Shown: in pieces, positions 35,441-46,741 of the stretch
Layout: the number at the start of each line of letters is the position of its first letter
Position numbering within the stretch: the first letter of the stretch is position 1
Assembly (NCBI GenBank): GCA_025617745.1
Contig: CM046869.1
Location: forward strand, 1,696,823 to 1,760,822
DNA from: Heliocidaris erythrogramma
Taxonomy: Eukaryota > Echinodermata > Echinoidea > Camarodonta > Echinometridae
Length of the DNA stretch: 64,000 nt
Direction of reading: 5' to 3'
Program-made: the position numbers and the translations under genes
Notes under the pieces: model-generated
Seen by the model: only the letters and a program-made list of their open reading frames with translations
The model's database searches: none
What the model was told of the DNA's origin: nothing

Positions 35441-35981
35441 TTACCTTGTATATTCAGATAGTAATATCGTTTTAACTTTTGCTTTAAATGAGTAAAAGGA
35501 ACAACAGGATTTAATGCATTCTGCGAGAGAGTTCCATAGGTCTGGAGCATGGTGTCTTTGGGCAATCAGTAACTTTGGGTTGACTAGATGAAAATTTGAG
35601 GAATTGCGCGTAGGGTAGGAGTGAATAGTGTTATTTAAATTATAAAAGTTTTGAAATGAAAGAGGGAGCAAGTCTTTGTAGTGAATTGATGTCGAATACT
35701 GTTTTTTTCAGTTGGTAAAATATTGGACTGGTGTGAGATAAATATGGTGAACCGGTACATATGCAAAGGGCTTTCTTTTGCAATAAGTAAATAGAGTTGA
35801 TTTTTGTTTTGTTGGTGGTGGCCCACACTAAATTGCAATATGATATATATGGTAATATCAATGAATTATAAAGCATAATGAGCGTTCTACAAGGGACAAA
35901 TCTCTTTACTTTACAAAGTATACCAACATTCCTAGAAACAGAAGTAGTTATATTTAAATTTTCATCGATAATGACGCCCAA
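35441..35981 (-). pseudogene. LINE RT C-terminal (thumb/connection) fragment
   Basis: The frame includes GVIIDENLNITTSVSRNVGI, LPYISYCNLVWATTNKTKI and LQKKALCICTG, matching the conserved block after the RT palm in CR1/Jockey-type LINEs. A frameshift near 35640-35670 moves it to the frame containing NSSNFHLVNPK and LWNSLAECIKSCCSFYSFK, the typical end of such ORF2 proteins. The catalytic core is missing. Confidence 0.75.
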
Positions 35982-36020
35982 AAATATTGTTTGTCTCTTC
36001 CTTTCAAGAGGTACATTATC

Positions 36021-36322
36021 CAGGGGCGGATCCAGGATTGACTATAAGAGGGGGCACACAAATTAAGGTTTGGAAAAGGTAGACCCGTATTTTTTGGGAC
36101 TCGCCAGCTTCTCGAAATGTTGCTTAGTGGGGGGGGGGGGGGTGGCGACAAAAAAAATTTCGCCAGACCTTCAAAATTTGCTCAGTGGGGGGGGGGGGGG
36201 TATGGGGGTCCAGTTCTAAAGGGTTTTCATTCTAAAAGGGGCACAATCGAAAAAAATGCATACTTTTCTTCCAAAAGGGGGGAGCACGGGCCGGAAGTGC
36301 CCCCCCCCCCGGATCCGCCAAT
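36021..36322. mobile_element. hAT-like MITE inserted in a LINE
   Basis: The left end is CAGGGGCGGATCC and the right end GGATCCGCCAAT. Flanks ACATTATC (36013-36020) and GCATTATC (36323-36330) form an 8-bp target duplication with one mismatch. Joining the flanks restores a continuous LINE sequence context, which supports the boundaries. G and C runs of up to about 15 lie inside. An 8-bp duplication and CAGnGGCGG tips fit the hAT superfamily. Confidence 0.75.
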
Positions 36323-36429
36323 GCATTATCTATAAGTATGTCGTAAGGAAAATCAATGACATGAAAATTTACGTGCTTGAAATACATGAAATTGGTTTTA
36401 TCTGACAATTTATTGCATTTAAACCACAA

Positions 36430-37769
36430 AGATAACTTTGGAAACTCATTATTAAGTTAAGTTAAGTTATGTTTACAAAAAGTCTTCTTTTTCATTGGAT
36501 CCCTTTGTAGTTATTAACATCAAATTGTTACTTTCATTGTGTATCAGAAAATGCACTTCATAGTCATGAGATGAATATCGCCCTCCTTCGGAATTATAGA
36601 AATCGGGTTGAACCATTCGTGAAACATAGATTTTAAGAGAAAAGATCAGGACAAAAAAGAGGGTTTGAATCCTGAAAACCTGCTAGTTTTTTGTTGTTGT
36701 TGTTGTTGTGTAGTTGTTTTTTTTTTGTGTGTAGGGGTGTGTGTATGTACATGTTTACGCATTCAAACCGATGACATCGAACAAAAAGAACAATGGGTCA
36801 TCGGTAGTAATTCAAGAGGTCATAGGTTGTCAACAATTGGTGAGGTTTATTCCGTCAATGGATTTTGTGACGCAATTCAATAGTGGAGTCATCGGTTGAA
36901 GTTCGAACAATAGAAAACATAGATGCGTGAGTGTGTGCAATATAGGGGCTAATTTTTTAAGCATGCATAGTCATTAAACACCAAGGAATAAACATTGTCT
37001 TCAACCTAACTTGTTCCTAAATCATTTTGTACAAATCCCTTTTGTACATAAGTACAAATGTCCCTGTACATGAACGATCATAAACCATTCTAATAAATTA
37101 AAAATTCTTTTCCCAGCGTGCCCAGTGCAACATTTAAAGCCTTCTTCAGGTCTAGAAAATTTACCCCAGTCATTGATCAATATCAAGGTTATTCAACACA
37201 TTGTCAAAGTCTGTTATTTCAATAAAAAAAATGTTGTGGTTGAAAGCCTGATTGCCACTCAGATAATAATTGATGTTCCTATAGAGATGTTCATAGAGCT
37301 GTATGTATATAATTTACAACTTTCAGGAAAAAAATACAACATACGGGTAACGTTGAGAAGGCTTACGGTTCACCATGTGGTTAGTCCTGAAAAGGTCTGT
37401 TGAGTAAGAAGAAAAAAGTGGAGAAAAGTTGAGAGGAGAAGAAATGGAAAGGCGAGATAGAAATTCAGAGAATGTAGAAGTAATCTTTCTTGAAAGAGCG
37501 AAGTCCTATAAAGGACTGGAAACCAAATGAGAAGGCTGAGAGTGGAGAAGACTCGACGTTTCAGACAGGTTGACTGTGCGTCATAAGGACATGAAGGAGA
37601 AATAACGGGATTATAACTAAGCCCATTAAGACCCGGAAGTGGGATTTTATACACAATATATATTGTGCAGTGGTGTAGTGGAGCGTATACGCTTGTATAC
37701 ACAGTATACGTTAAAAAAATTGACTTTTTTAGGGTATACGCGCGTATACTTATCAGGTTTTGAAATTTT

Positions 37770-37806
<37 letters not shown>

Positions 37807-38205
37807 AAAACAAAGAATTGTATGAAATCTATGAAAAATCGTCGAAATCCATACTCTGTGAATTGTTTTCCCCCGACCTAATTTGTGTTGGCGATCCATA
37901 TACTCGACAAACTTTTGACAACTCAAACGTACGTATTGCAGTATGATTGCGTATTATTTTTTACGTACATCCGATCCATATCCGGCCGGGCCCGCGGCGC
38001 GCGTGTGATGTGCATGTGGCGGACGGCGTGTGCCCAGCCCATAGGCCCAGCCCGAGGCCACTGGCCGGCGCGGCTAGTTGCTAGGCTAGGCGCGAGCTGG
38101 CTTTATGCTAGTCCTATAGCCGCTAGGCCATCATCATGGCTCATGCGCCGTACAAAAAAATGAATGTACAACTTCAAGGCCAAAGGAGGCGGAGCTGATT
38201 TCGTG
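36430..38205. other. Gene-free stretch
   Basis: No gene is supported. A GTT repeat lies at about 36691-36712 and an (AT)n tract at about 37768-37802. A sharply GC- and CpG-rich block lies at about 37981-38150. The 92-residue frame over that block (37885-38163) has no recognisable family. Confidence 0.5.
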
Positions 38206-38217
38206 CAGTGGCCAGGT

Positions 38218-38556
38218 CCCCCCCCCCCCCCGGGGGGGGGGGGGGGGGGGCACTCAGATATATGGGTGTATACATGTGTGTCCATGGGTTTTCAAAATAC
38301 CCCCTAAACAGGTTTTATACTTGGATGAAAAAAGACCCCTAAACGAGGATTTTTGCGCGGTTTTTCATCATCAAACCCCCATAAACAGGTTTGGCTTCGC
38401 CCAGATTAGTCAAAAGCACTCCTTTTTTGTTGAAAATCAGCGTTTTTGGACCCCTTAACGCTTAACGCGCGTTACGCGTTCCACCTGAAAAAAGACCCCT
38501 TTTTACGCGTTTTCTTGGACGCGCATGTGTACACCCATGTATCTTAGTGGCCCCCG
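38218..38556. mobile_element. Foldback MITE starting in a C/G homopolymer palindrome
   Basis: The left end is C14 (38218-38231) followed by G19 (38232-38250) and CACTCAGATATATGGGTGTA. The right end is TACACCCATGTATCTTAGTG followed by GCCCCCGG, its inverted partner. The words GGCCAGGTCCC flank both ends (38210-38220 and 38557-38567) and look like a target duplication of about 9-11 bp. The interior has A/C-rich words such as AAAAAGACCCCT, twice. No coding capacity. Confidence 0.65.
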
Positions 38557-38569
38557 GGCCAGGTCCCAG

Positions 38570-39235
38570 GACCAACTAAGGAATTTCAGCCTTTGAAGTA
38601 TGAGGAAAATTGAGGCGAATTTAGGTCTCAAAAAGCACAACTCAGTTGTAGTTAATTGTTAAACAGTTCGTTGTGTTCAATTACCAATACTGCACTGTTT
38701 GCACATCAAAAAAAAAAAAGTTTTTAAAAAAATGTTAACATTGGGTTTGTATCTTCATGAATATTTTGCTCAAGCTCCCAACAAAATGTATGAAATGAGT
38801 AAAGATGTTGTGGACTTGTACATTGCCTATTTAACAAACAAGACGTTTGGAGGTGACAGTGAGTCTTATAAAAATCTGTATTAACAATTAAATAATGACC
38901 TCATACTCTTTATGATAGCACAACCTTTACAGGGTGATGAATTTGCAGAAAATCATTATTATGACAACGGTTTGATAATTTTTGGATTATAGTTTGTGCA
39001 TTTTAGATATGGTTGATACAATGATTGGTCTGAAAATACGACTCATTAATGCTTGATGCCTTTTGCAAAAACTAAGATTTAATTATATTTTGATGTGATA
39101 TTTATTGTGAAAAAGATGCCTTTGAAATCGTGTTTATAATCAGGGCACTGTGAATGTTACACTATCTAAACTACAAACTTACTATTTGCATTCACTTCTA
39201 CAACTATAAATGCAGGCTTTAAAAAAGCACAACCA
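38570..39235. other. Gene-free stretch
   Basis: No gene or clear repeat is seen in this AT-rich segment. Confidence 0.5.
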
Positions 39236-39353
39236 CTGGCGTAGACAGGGGGCACAAGGGGACCATGCCCCCCCCCCCCCTATTCAGCCACTAAAAAAAA
39301 GCGAGAGCGAGAGCGAAAAGGGGGAGAAGTGAGAGAAAAAGGGTTAAAAAGGC

Positions 39354-39985
39354 GCTACAAGCCGTTATCTTTCTCTCAAAATTTGCAAAAACGTCAAAGT
39401 TTTCGCGCGAAGGGGGAAATAACTCTCCTCTCCCTGCACCAACCCCTGTCACATACAGTGCAGTATTGCGTCCTAATAACTAAAAAAATTCCGCCTAAAC
39501 AAATTGTTTGCTACAAGCCGTTTTCTTTCTCTTAAATTTGCTAAAACGTCAGAGCTTTCGCGCTTCGCGCGGGAAGGAGGGAAACTCCTCCTTCCTGCAC
39601 CCACCCCTGTTACATACCGTGCAATATTGCTCCAAATAATTGAAAAGCAGTCGGTTCGTCGAACTATAACTTTCCGCCTAAAAGTTTGTTTGCTACAAGC
39701 CGATATCTTTCTCTCAAATTTGCTATAAAACGTGAGAGCTTTCGCGCTCCGAGAGGGAAGGGGAAATTACCCCCTTCCTGAACCCACCCCTGTTGCATAC
39801 AATGCTGTATTGCGTCCAAATAACTGTACAGCAGTCCTGACCTCGAAATACCTTTTCCCCTAAAAAAGGGGGTGCTACGAGCAGTTATCTTTCTCTCAAA
39901 TTTGCTATAAAACGTCAGAGCTTTCGCGCTTCGCACGGGAGGGGGGAAATTTCCCCTCCCTGCTCCCACCCCCTGGGGAGCACGC
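39354..39985 (+). repeat. Four-copy tandem array, unit 156-182 bp
   Basis: Units begin GCTACAAGCCGTTATCTTTC at 39354, with relatives at 39510, 39692 and 39874 (spacing 156, 182 and 182 bp). Each contains a GTCAGAGCTTTCGCGC-type word and ends in CCCACCCCTG. The array follows a CACTGGCGTAGACAGG motif (39237) resembling the left end of a hAT-like element, so it may be subterminal repeats of a larger element. Confidence 0.75.
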
Positions 39986-40284
39986 ACCAATTTCGCACTC
40001 TTCGCGTGCTCACAACCGCCTCCTAAAATGACATCCTGGCTGTGCGGTTGGATCCTTCACGTCTCCCCCCCCCCTCCAGTGGGTGTCGATCCAGGGAGGG
40101 GCGGTAGGGGTATATATCTCCAAAAAAAAAATATGAGGTGGGGGTAATGGCCTGCATGTATGCACTAAAAATGTAGTTTTTGAAGGTTTGAAATGCGAAT
40201 TTTTTCGAAAGCTCGGTCGCTTTGCTCCCTCGCATAATTATTATCTTTCAAGATCTCGTAATTTCGCGCCCCAGTAGGCCTATA

Positions 40285-40735
40285 CAGGGTTGGAAAAAAG
40301 TTTGGAATATTTTTATTCCAAGAATTATTTCTTGTCTTAAACATATCCCTCGTCATTTTAAGTTCTTCTTTGAGGTTCAAATAAAAGATATGTGTCCCTT
40401 TTTAACTTTAAAAGCACAACATTAAAAATCAGGCTTATCACACAGTGCAGAGGTCCACTTGGAATTCGGAAGCGTATATTTGCTGTTTTTGCAAATGTCT
40501 AACGAAAAAGTTAAATAATCAGATACAGTTTAATTGCTATACCGAAGTCCTCAAAATGACTGCAAACTGCACGTAGCTTTTTCAAAATTCCACGTGAAGT
40601 ACAGAAATGTATAACAAGATGTTCAAACACAAATAGAGCAAATCTGACAACATGTGGTTCATTGGTCAGCCATTGTAACATGTTTAACAATATTACTTAA
40701 TCTTGTACCAAAGATGGAACTTTTTTCCAACCCTG
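40285..40735. mobile_element. Tc1/mariner-type MITE
   Basis: The terminal inverted repeats CAGGGTTGGAAAAAAGTT and AACTTTTTTCCAACCCTG are essentially perfect over 18 bp or more and are flanked by TA on both sides (40283-40284 and 40736-40737). A TA duplication with CAGGG tips is typical of Tc1/mariner derivatives. The 451-bp interior has no transposase. Confidence 0.85.
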
Positions 40736-40737
40736 TA

Positions 40738-42004
40738 TTGTTCTCAAATAGCTTAAAGGGTTCAGAATTTGAAAAAATAAAGATGTAATTGCTTTGCTCG
40801 ATATATCATGTATGTGTCATATGACTCCTGCTAAATATTGCGCCCCGATGTAGGATAAATAAAGTGTATAAAACAGCATTTGCAAAGGTTCAACTTTTAA
40901 AAGAAATCTCAACCTCAGGTACCTTTGCTGAATTTCTCGACTCTTTCTCAAGCCTTTCAGGGTTTTTTGTTAGTTTTGCTCCCGATTGTAGAAGTGAGTG
41001 AATAGAAAACCGCTTATCAATGCAGAAAATTCGAGCTTCTCTACCGCTCAATTGCAAAATTTCCTGGGTAGAATGCACAAGAAATTGCGTGTTTTTTTTA
41101 CGGTTAAAAATTGAAAAATTTGCCGCACGGCCGCTTTGCTCCCGATCGCTGACGTAGATAGGTTTGGGCACTTGGGGGGGGGGGGGGGTGGGGGTACTTC
41201 ATTTTTTGCCCCGGGTGCCATAATCCCTAGATACGCCACTGGCTTCGCTCCCTTCCCCCCCCCCCCCCCCCCCCCCCCCCGATTATGAACACGGATCGAC
41301 ACCCTGTGCCCCCCCCCTATTGAAAAATCCTGGCTACCCATGTGAGCACAACTCAGGTGTCTTTAATCATATGAAAATTACACATACAAAAGTAAAACGG
41401 TGAATGTTATTGACAGTGGGTTAGTATTTTAAAGAACATTTATTTCAAACTACACAACAAGATGTATGAAATAATAGATATAATATATTTAATTGCAGTA
41501 CCAAACAATAAAGACATTTGAAGATCTATGACAGCGTGTCTTATAAAAATCTGTATCAGCAATTACATGTAAATGAGTGTTGCATAAACTAGAAATAAAA
41601 ATTATTATGACAACGGTTTGAATCATCTTGGATTAGTTTTAGTCTTGGTGATTTAGACATGTATAGATCTATAGGGCTTATGCAAGGGTTGGTCTGAAAA
41701 AATGACGATGTTTTTTGGTCTGAAAATATAACTCCCTAATAAAATGCATAAAAATTTGTTCACAAATTAACTCCCTAATGTTTCAAATTTTGATGCTTTT
41801 TGCAAAACTTAATTTTAACATTTTGAGATGATATTGTGACAGATGATTTGTGTGTGTGTGTGTGAGGGTGGGTGCATGTGGGCGTGTTTAGCCGTATGTC
41901 CGAGGACATTTTCGGACAGAGAACAAAAAAAATTCATGAGAACAATGGTCCTCGGAAGCCGGACAATAGTCCTCGAACGTCAAACAATGAATTTGTGCCA
42001 ATGA
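40738..42004. other. Gene-free stretch with long G and C runs
   Basis: No gene is seen. There is a G run near 41176-41188, and a 26-base C run (41255-41280) just after GATACGCCACTGG, which resembles the right end of a hAT-like element. The segment after 41830 holds a GT repeat (about 41850-41863). Confidence 0.5.
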
Positions 42005-42345
42005 ATTTGTGAATAATAATAATACCTGGCATTTATAAAGCGCCTTTCCCAAAATGGCTCAAAGCGCTAGATATATATTATTACCCCGGTCATTGGATTT
42101 TGGCACGCCCGCACACAGTGTATGCACATTCTCCACTCCCGGGGAGCATTCCAGCCAGTCGCCTGTTAGACGCGCACATGCTAAGCAAAGGACATTAACT
42201 TTCGCCATCCTACGGGTACCCATTTAACACCTGGGTGGAGAGTGGCAAATGTAGATTAACGTCTTGCCAAAGGACGCTACTGCTGCGGTGGGATTCGAAC
42301 CCCGGACCTCGTGGTTCACAGTGAATCACCACCACAGCACGGTGC
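42005..42345 (-). repeat. SINE-like repeat with pol III box B
   Basis: Read on the - strand it carries GGTTCGAATCC (42291-42301), a perfect pol III box B. It ends toward AGCGCTTTGAGCCATTTTGG and an AATAATAATAAT-type tail (about 42012-42024). This layout (tRNA-like head, conserved body, ATT-rich tail) fits a tRNA-derived SINE. A degraded relative lies at 49655-49850. Confidence 0.65.
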
Positions 42346-42646
42346 ATCGCCTCGTCGTTAGCTTGGTGCTCTGAGGATTGAGCTCTCAGTATAAGGGAGT
42401 ATACCCCAAAAAATATTTACCACTACAACACTGGGCAAAGGAACGGTTAATATAAATTAATGTGTCAATAAGAGACGGCTGAGCCGGCTACATGGAATCT
42501 TGGACGTTCTTTCAAGTTTATACAAAAAGGTAAGGTCGAATGAACTAATAATCGGTTTTGAAAAAAATATCTCAGTCATGTCATTCATTGTGTTTGTAGA
42601 CGTTGAAAAGCTTGTAATCCCGTTCCTCGCGATTAGCATGAATAAG

Positions 42647-43122
42647 CAGTGGCGGCACCAGGATTTTTAAAGTGGGGGGGCAGATGCAGGATTGAGTAAA
42701 ATAGGGGGTACAAATATGAATATGTGTCAAAATATGTCAAAACGTAGACCCGTATTTTTTTGGTCTCGCCAGCTTCTCAAAAAGTCGCTCAGTGGGGGTG
42801 GGGGGGGGGGGGGGGGGTAGGGGGTAGGGACAAAAAAAAAAAATTTGCCAAACTTCCAAAAAACGCTCAGTATAGGGGTTATGGGGCCCAGTTTCCCTCC
42901 ATAATTCCCTGACAAGCAAAAACAAAAAAAAAAAAAAAGGACGGCGCCAAGGAAAAAAAGAAAAAGGGGGGCAATGGCATACAAAAACAACTTTTTCACC
43001 CTTTAAATTTTTTTCACTCCGAAAATTATTGGGGGGGGGGCAAGTGGGGGGGGGGGCAAAGCTTCTGACTGGGGGGGCAAATGCCCCCCCCCCCCCCATG
43101 CTCCCCCCTGGTGCCGCCACTG
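42647..43122. mobile_element. hAT-like MITE with perfect 8-bp duplication
   Basis: The ends CAGTGGCGGCACCAGG and CCTGGTGCCGCCACTG are perfect inverted repeats. TGAATAAG flanks both sides exactly (42639-42646 and 43123-43130), the 8-bp duplication expected of hAT elements. The interior is rich in G, C and A runs and shares blocks with the copies at 6050 and 36021. No coding capacity; two proline/phenylalanine-rich frames on the - strand are translated homopolymers. Confidence 0.9.
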
Positions 43123-43130
43123 TGAATAAG

Positions 43131-44524
43131 TGTTACTACTAGATGGATGTTAATCATATTATGTCCGGATTCCATTGACACTGGGTGGTTTTAGCTTGGC
43201 GATATCAGCGTGCGTTGTCATGATGACGCGGAGACCATCGGTTGTAAGTACTCGTATTCGGCTATCTTGAGTCTAAATGCTTTTCATCTTTTCTTTGAAC
43301 TTAGATCTAATTTCCCAGAACAAATCACCGCGTTCTTGGTTAGGATCTCTTGTACAAAACTTGGCCGGGGTCCTTCTTGATCTCTCAAAATCCTTCTGTA
43401 TGATTCATGAATCGAACAATTATACCTCTCGTTTTCGCTTTCTTAGAACCCAATCGGTGAGATCTATCTCTATCACTTTTCTTGATCTGAACTTTCAATA
43501 TCTCTTTGCACGTTTGTAAGACAAGAACATGAGTATTTTCACCTTCCTTTTCAGGTATGCCATTCCATGACTGCTGATCGCATAATATTTAACTCCTCGG
43601 TATAAACTGTGTGCGGTGCGGAGCAACGAGTTAAACACATTCTTTCACGACGACAGTCATTCAGCGAAATGATTGTTCATGTTGTCATCTGGAAATACCT
43701 AGACAACACCATACTAAAAAAAAGTTTTATAGTACTCGAAATGAAAATCATGCCGAAGGAAAGAGATGAGATACATGCACGGCTCAGTAGGAAAATTATG
43801 TAGGAAAATGCCCTTTAAAATGAACAAGGAAAAGCAAACAAAAGATGGTCAAAAAAATTTCTTCCCCCCCCCCCCCAAAAAAAAAGAAAAAAAAAGAAAG
43901 ACAAAAATCGATATTTCAAGGTAGAAGTATTTAAGGGCACTTAAATAACGAGAAAAAGCAGCTACAATAGTCATTTTTTTTTCAATACACTTTTTATTAT
44001 TGAGAATATTTTTGTTTGGAACATATTGTAATATATCCATTGTTGCAAAAAAAGATCAAAAATCGGAAACTAAGAACAGCACCGAATTATATTCAGACAA
44101 TTGTCCTAGTAGTCTTGTTTACTAAAATTTCATGTTTGCCATTTTTTTTTCTGTGGCATTTCAACTTTTCAACAAATAGATTAAAGGAGAATAGAACGCG
44201 TCTATTTCTGTTTTTTCTTTTAACTGTGCTCCTTTTTTCTCCGAATAACAACATCTGAAGTGAAAAAATAAAAATGCTGAGCCCTGGACTTTATCAATTT
44301 CTCTACTCTTCATTCCCATGAGAAATGAGAACAGCGGCAAAGTAAATCAAGAAAGATATTGGGGCAAAAGTTGGCACTGAGGATGTAATCAATACTAATG
44401 CGTATTTTTTGACCTCCTCTGAAAATCATCTACAGATCGTTTTGAAGTGAATTGTCTCTTTGGACAATTATATATTTCGAATAATAAGATCGCACAAGGA
44501 CAGAGCACTTGCGCTGTATTTTAT
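43131..44524. other. Gene-free stretch before GPCR B
   Basis: No gene is supported. A C run plus A tract lies near 43865-43905. Any upstream exon of GPCR B should lie here or earlier; I cannot identify it. Confidence 0.5.
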
Positions 44525-44716
44525 ATGAGAACGCGAGACCATTCTCACTTTATCTTCTGCGCATTATTCACCTTCACAGTGATCACCATCATTGCACGCA
44601 GTAAGCTCAGGAAGACGCAGAACATCTTTACGTGCAATATCGCTTTAGCTGACGGCCTTTCAGCTTTGTTTGTGGTTGTCTCTTACGGGAAGATGTACAG
44701 AGGTGATTACAGAGGT
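44525..44716 (+). CDS. GPCR B, exon with TM1-TM2, rhodopsin-like receptor
   Basis: From the ATG at 44525 this gives residues 1-64. The first loop and TM2 (SKLRKTQNIFTCNIALADGL, Asp2.50 = D43) closely match GPCR A (RRLRKTQNIFMCNIACSDLV). The exon ends at AGAGGT before the consensus donor GTAAGT (44717), phase 0, the same place as in A. TM1 is odd: similarity to A begins only at about VITIIARSK, and the conserved Asn1.50 is missing (Phe there). A pyrimidine tract followed by CACAG (44575-44579) gives an alternative acceptor, with the true exon starting at 44580 and an upstream exon supplying the first half of TM1. I therefore trust 44580-44716 and treat 44525-44579 as doubtful. Confidence 0.75.
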
Positions 44717-46741
44717 GTAAGTAATTCTGTTCACTCTAACTAAAATTGGGTAAAATTTACCCAGTATGGGGTTAAAGGTAATATTCAGTTTTGGTAAGCC
44801 CTCAAAAACTTTTCGTCAGAATTGATGGATTTTTGTTGATAAATAGCAAAATACTAGCAATCAAAGATGCTGTGAAGATTTCACGTCCTAAAGTTGCATA
44901 TACAACAAATGAAAATCAAACAATAATTTAGGTGCCGTGTCGCTATATTTTTTTTGTCAGGACTTCCGCCACCGACGAGAGAGGGCAGTATTTGAGCGCC
45001 AAATTACGGTTTATTCCGTCAAGACTAGTCGGCATGAATATTCGTGAAAAACAAATTGTAGGGATATAATAAAACGAGCGAACCTGACTTGCAGTTGCTT
45101 GTGTGGCGTATTTGGATAAACGATGCTTTTGTCATGTAGGTGACTCGAGTTCAGATTGGATACTCAGTATAGACAAAATTTTCTTTTGCTGATATAAAAA
45201 TAGGGTGAAACTTTTGGAAAATACAAGTCTTAATTGTTGTAGTCTCTCTCACAGTCTTCAAAACGGGGCCTCTTGACCAGAGCCCTACATAAATGGCGCA
45301 AGTCCTGCCAGAAAAAAAAATACGCTGCCGGTCAGGGATATAAACTCCCAACAACTTCAGCATGCACTTTACACCATACACGCGTTCAATACATACACAC
45401 ATTGACACACATGCTATCTCCTCGAGATCGTTGTGCGGGGAGCTGTTGGGTGGAAAGGTCCTAGTGTAGGGCAGTATCTTGCCGTGATCTAGCGTTCTTT
45501 ATTTTTAAGGTAAAAGTCACCGGAAATCATTGATGGAATACCAAATGATCTCGTACAAACATCTTTTGATACATGTAACAAAGGTAATATTGAAAAATTA
45601 TTATTGATAATAAATAATACATTTTCTGTACATGGCGTAAAACAAGTTGCTTAGTTCAACACGGAGAACACTTGCTCTTTCAAGTTTACTCTTCCCAATT
45701 GCTTAGCTCTGAGAATTGATGAAGCTTATTACAAAACTATTTAAATTATTCTGGGCTATTCTGATCCATCTTGCCTAGCTGGGTGCCCCATGTAACATTA
45801 CCATAATCAAAAGCAAAGCGAAATATAATACATACCTTGACCTTCAAATTGGTACATTTTCATATTTGTATGAATTTTGAATTTTGAATTTTGCTAAAAC
45901 TGTACATAAAAGATTACTCTCTGAATTCATTCCTAGATATTTCATTGATTCTCTTTCACTGTATTTATTCATTGTTTATGTTACCTTGAATTTTGAAGTA
46001 TTTTCCTAATTGTCTTTGCTAACACGTCAGAATGCTTTCCTGTTTAAATACATGTAAAGGAAGCTTGCTTTCTTTAATTTAACAAATCTTCTTTAAGTTT
46101 TGCTTCAATCAATTTAGGATTAGCGTCTGAATTAAAGAGGCACACTGTAGTTTATCATCATATAGAAATAATTTAGAATTTTTCACAAAGATACACTTAT
46201 CATTGATGTAACTCATAAACAGAATGGGGCCCGAGGGCCTAAAATGCTCCCCTGTGAACCCCATATTTTATTGACAGGTATTCTAATACGTCTGATGTCG
46301 ATTTGAAAGATATGACCTAAACGGCTACAGCCCATGGTACCGACATTTTCTTCTCCTTGTATTTCTTTGTTTTGTAGGTCTAATGTTTTGCATGCTATAT
46401 CGAAATCAATAAATTCTATTTTATGACAGTATTTTATGAATTAAAATGCCAGAGGCCTTTTGTTGGTCAAGAACGATTCCAACAAAGTTACATGGTATGG
46501 TCATCAATAATAGAAGATTGATCAATATAATGATTAAAAAAATAGTGGAGTTATGAGGTAAGAGGTGTAGATAAAAAGTAAAAAATGCCCTTTTTAGCTC
46601 AATCTTCCAGACAAAAACGAAGCTCCTGCACTTTTGTCATTATGACACGCTTTACCATATATTTCTTGGCAAGATAGAAGCTTGAATTTTCCGTATTGTT
46701 TACATGCGTTGTTTACCTTTCCACTTTTTATTTCTTCATAG
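44717..46741 (+). other. GPCR B intron
   Basis: A 2025-bp intron with donor GTAAGT and acceptor TTTATTTCTTCATAG (ending 46741), phase 0 at both ends. It contains a decayed - strand LINE fragment (about 45690-46480). Confidence 0.75.
45690..46480 (-). pseudogene. Decayed LINE reverse transcriptase inside the GPCR B intron
   Basis: On the - strand and across several frames with stops, remnants read in RT order: FDIACKTLDLQNKEIQGEE (46410-46330, domain A side), then FRPSGPILFMSYINDKC with KNSKLFLYDD (46230-46150; domain B and a degenerate domain C), then DYGNVTWGTQLGKM (about 45800-45760, thumb side). Heavily mutated and non-functional. Confidence 0.6.

Larger units (their letters stand above)
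35008..36429 (-). mobile_element. 3' part of a LINE with (ATCAA)n tail, interrupted by a MITE
   Basis: On the - strand, RT C-terminal sequence runs from 36429 (SDKTNFMYFKHVNFHVI) through FLGVIIDEN and onward to about 35440. A 3' UTR follows, ending in an (AAATC)n run (about 35010-35032). A hAT-like MITE (36021-36322) is inserted in the coding part, and a GAT microsatellite (about 35350-35430) lies in the 3' part. Confidence 0.75.

Noticed and set aside
37885-38163. 92-residue frame over the GC-rich block
   Set aside because: High-GC DNA keeps frames open by chance; no motif found.
39354-39985. CRISPR-like array
   Set aside because: Units are 156-182 bp with no short repeat/unique spacer pattern, and the DNA is eukaryotic.
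45300-45400. tRNA-like sequence with a GGTCAGGGATATAAACTCCC stretch
   Set aside because: Box B is imperfect and no cloverleaf can be drawn.
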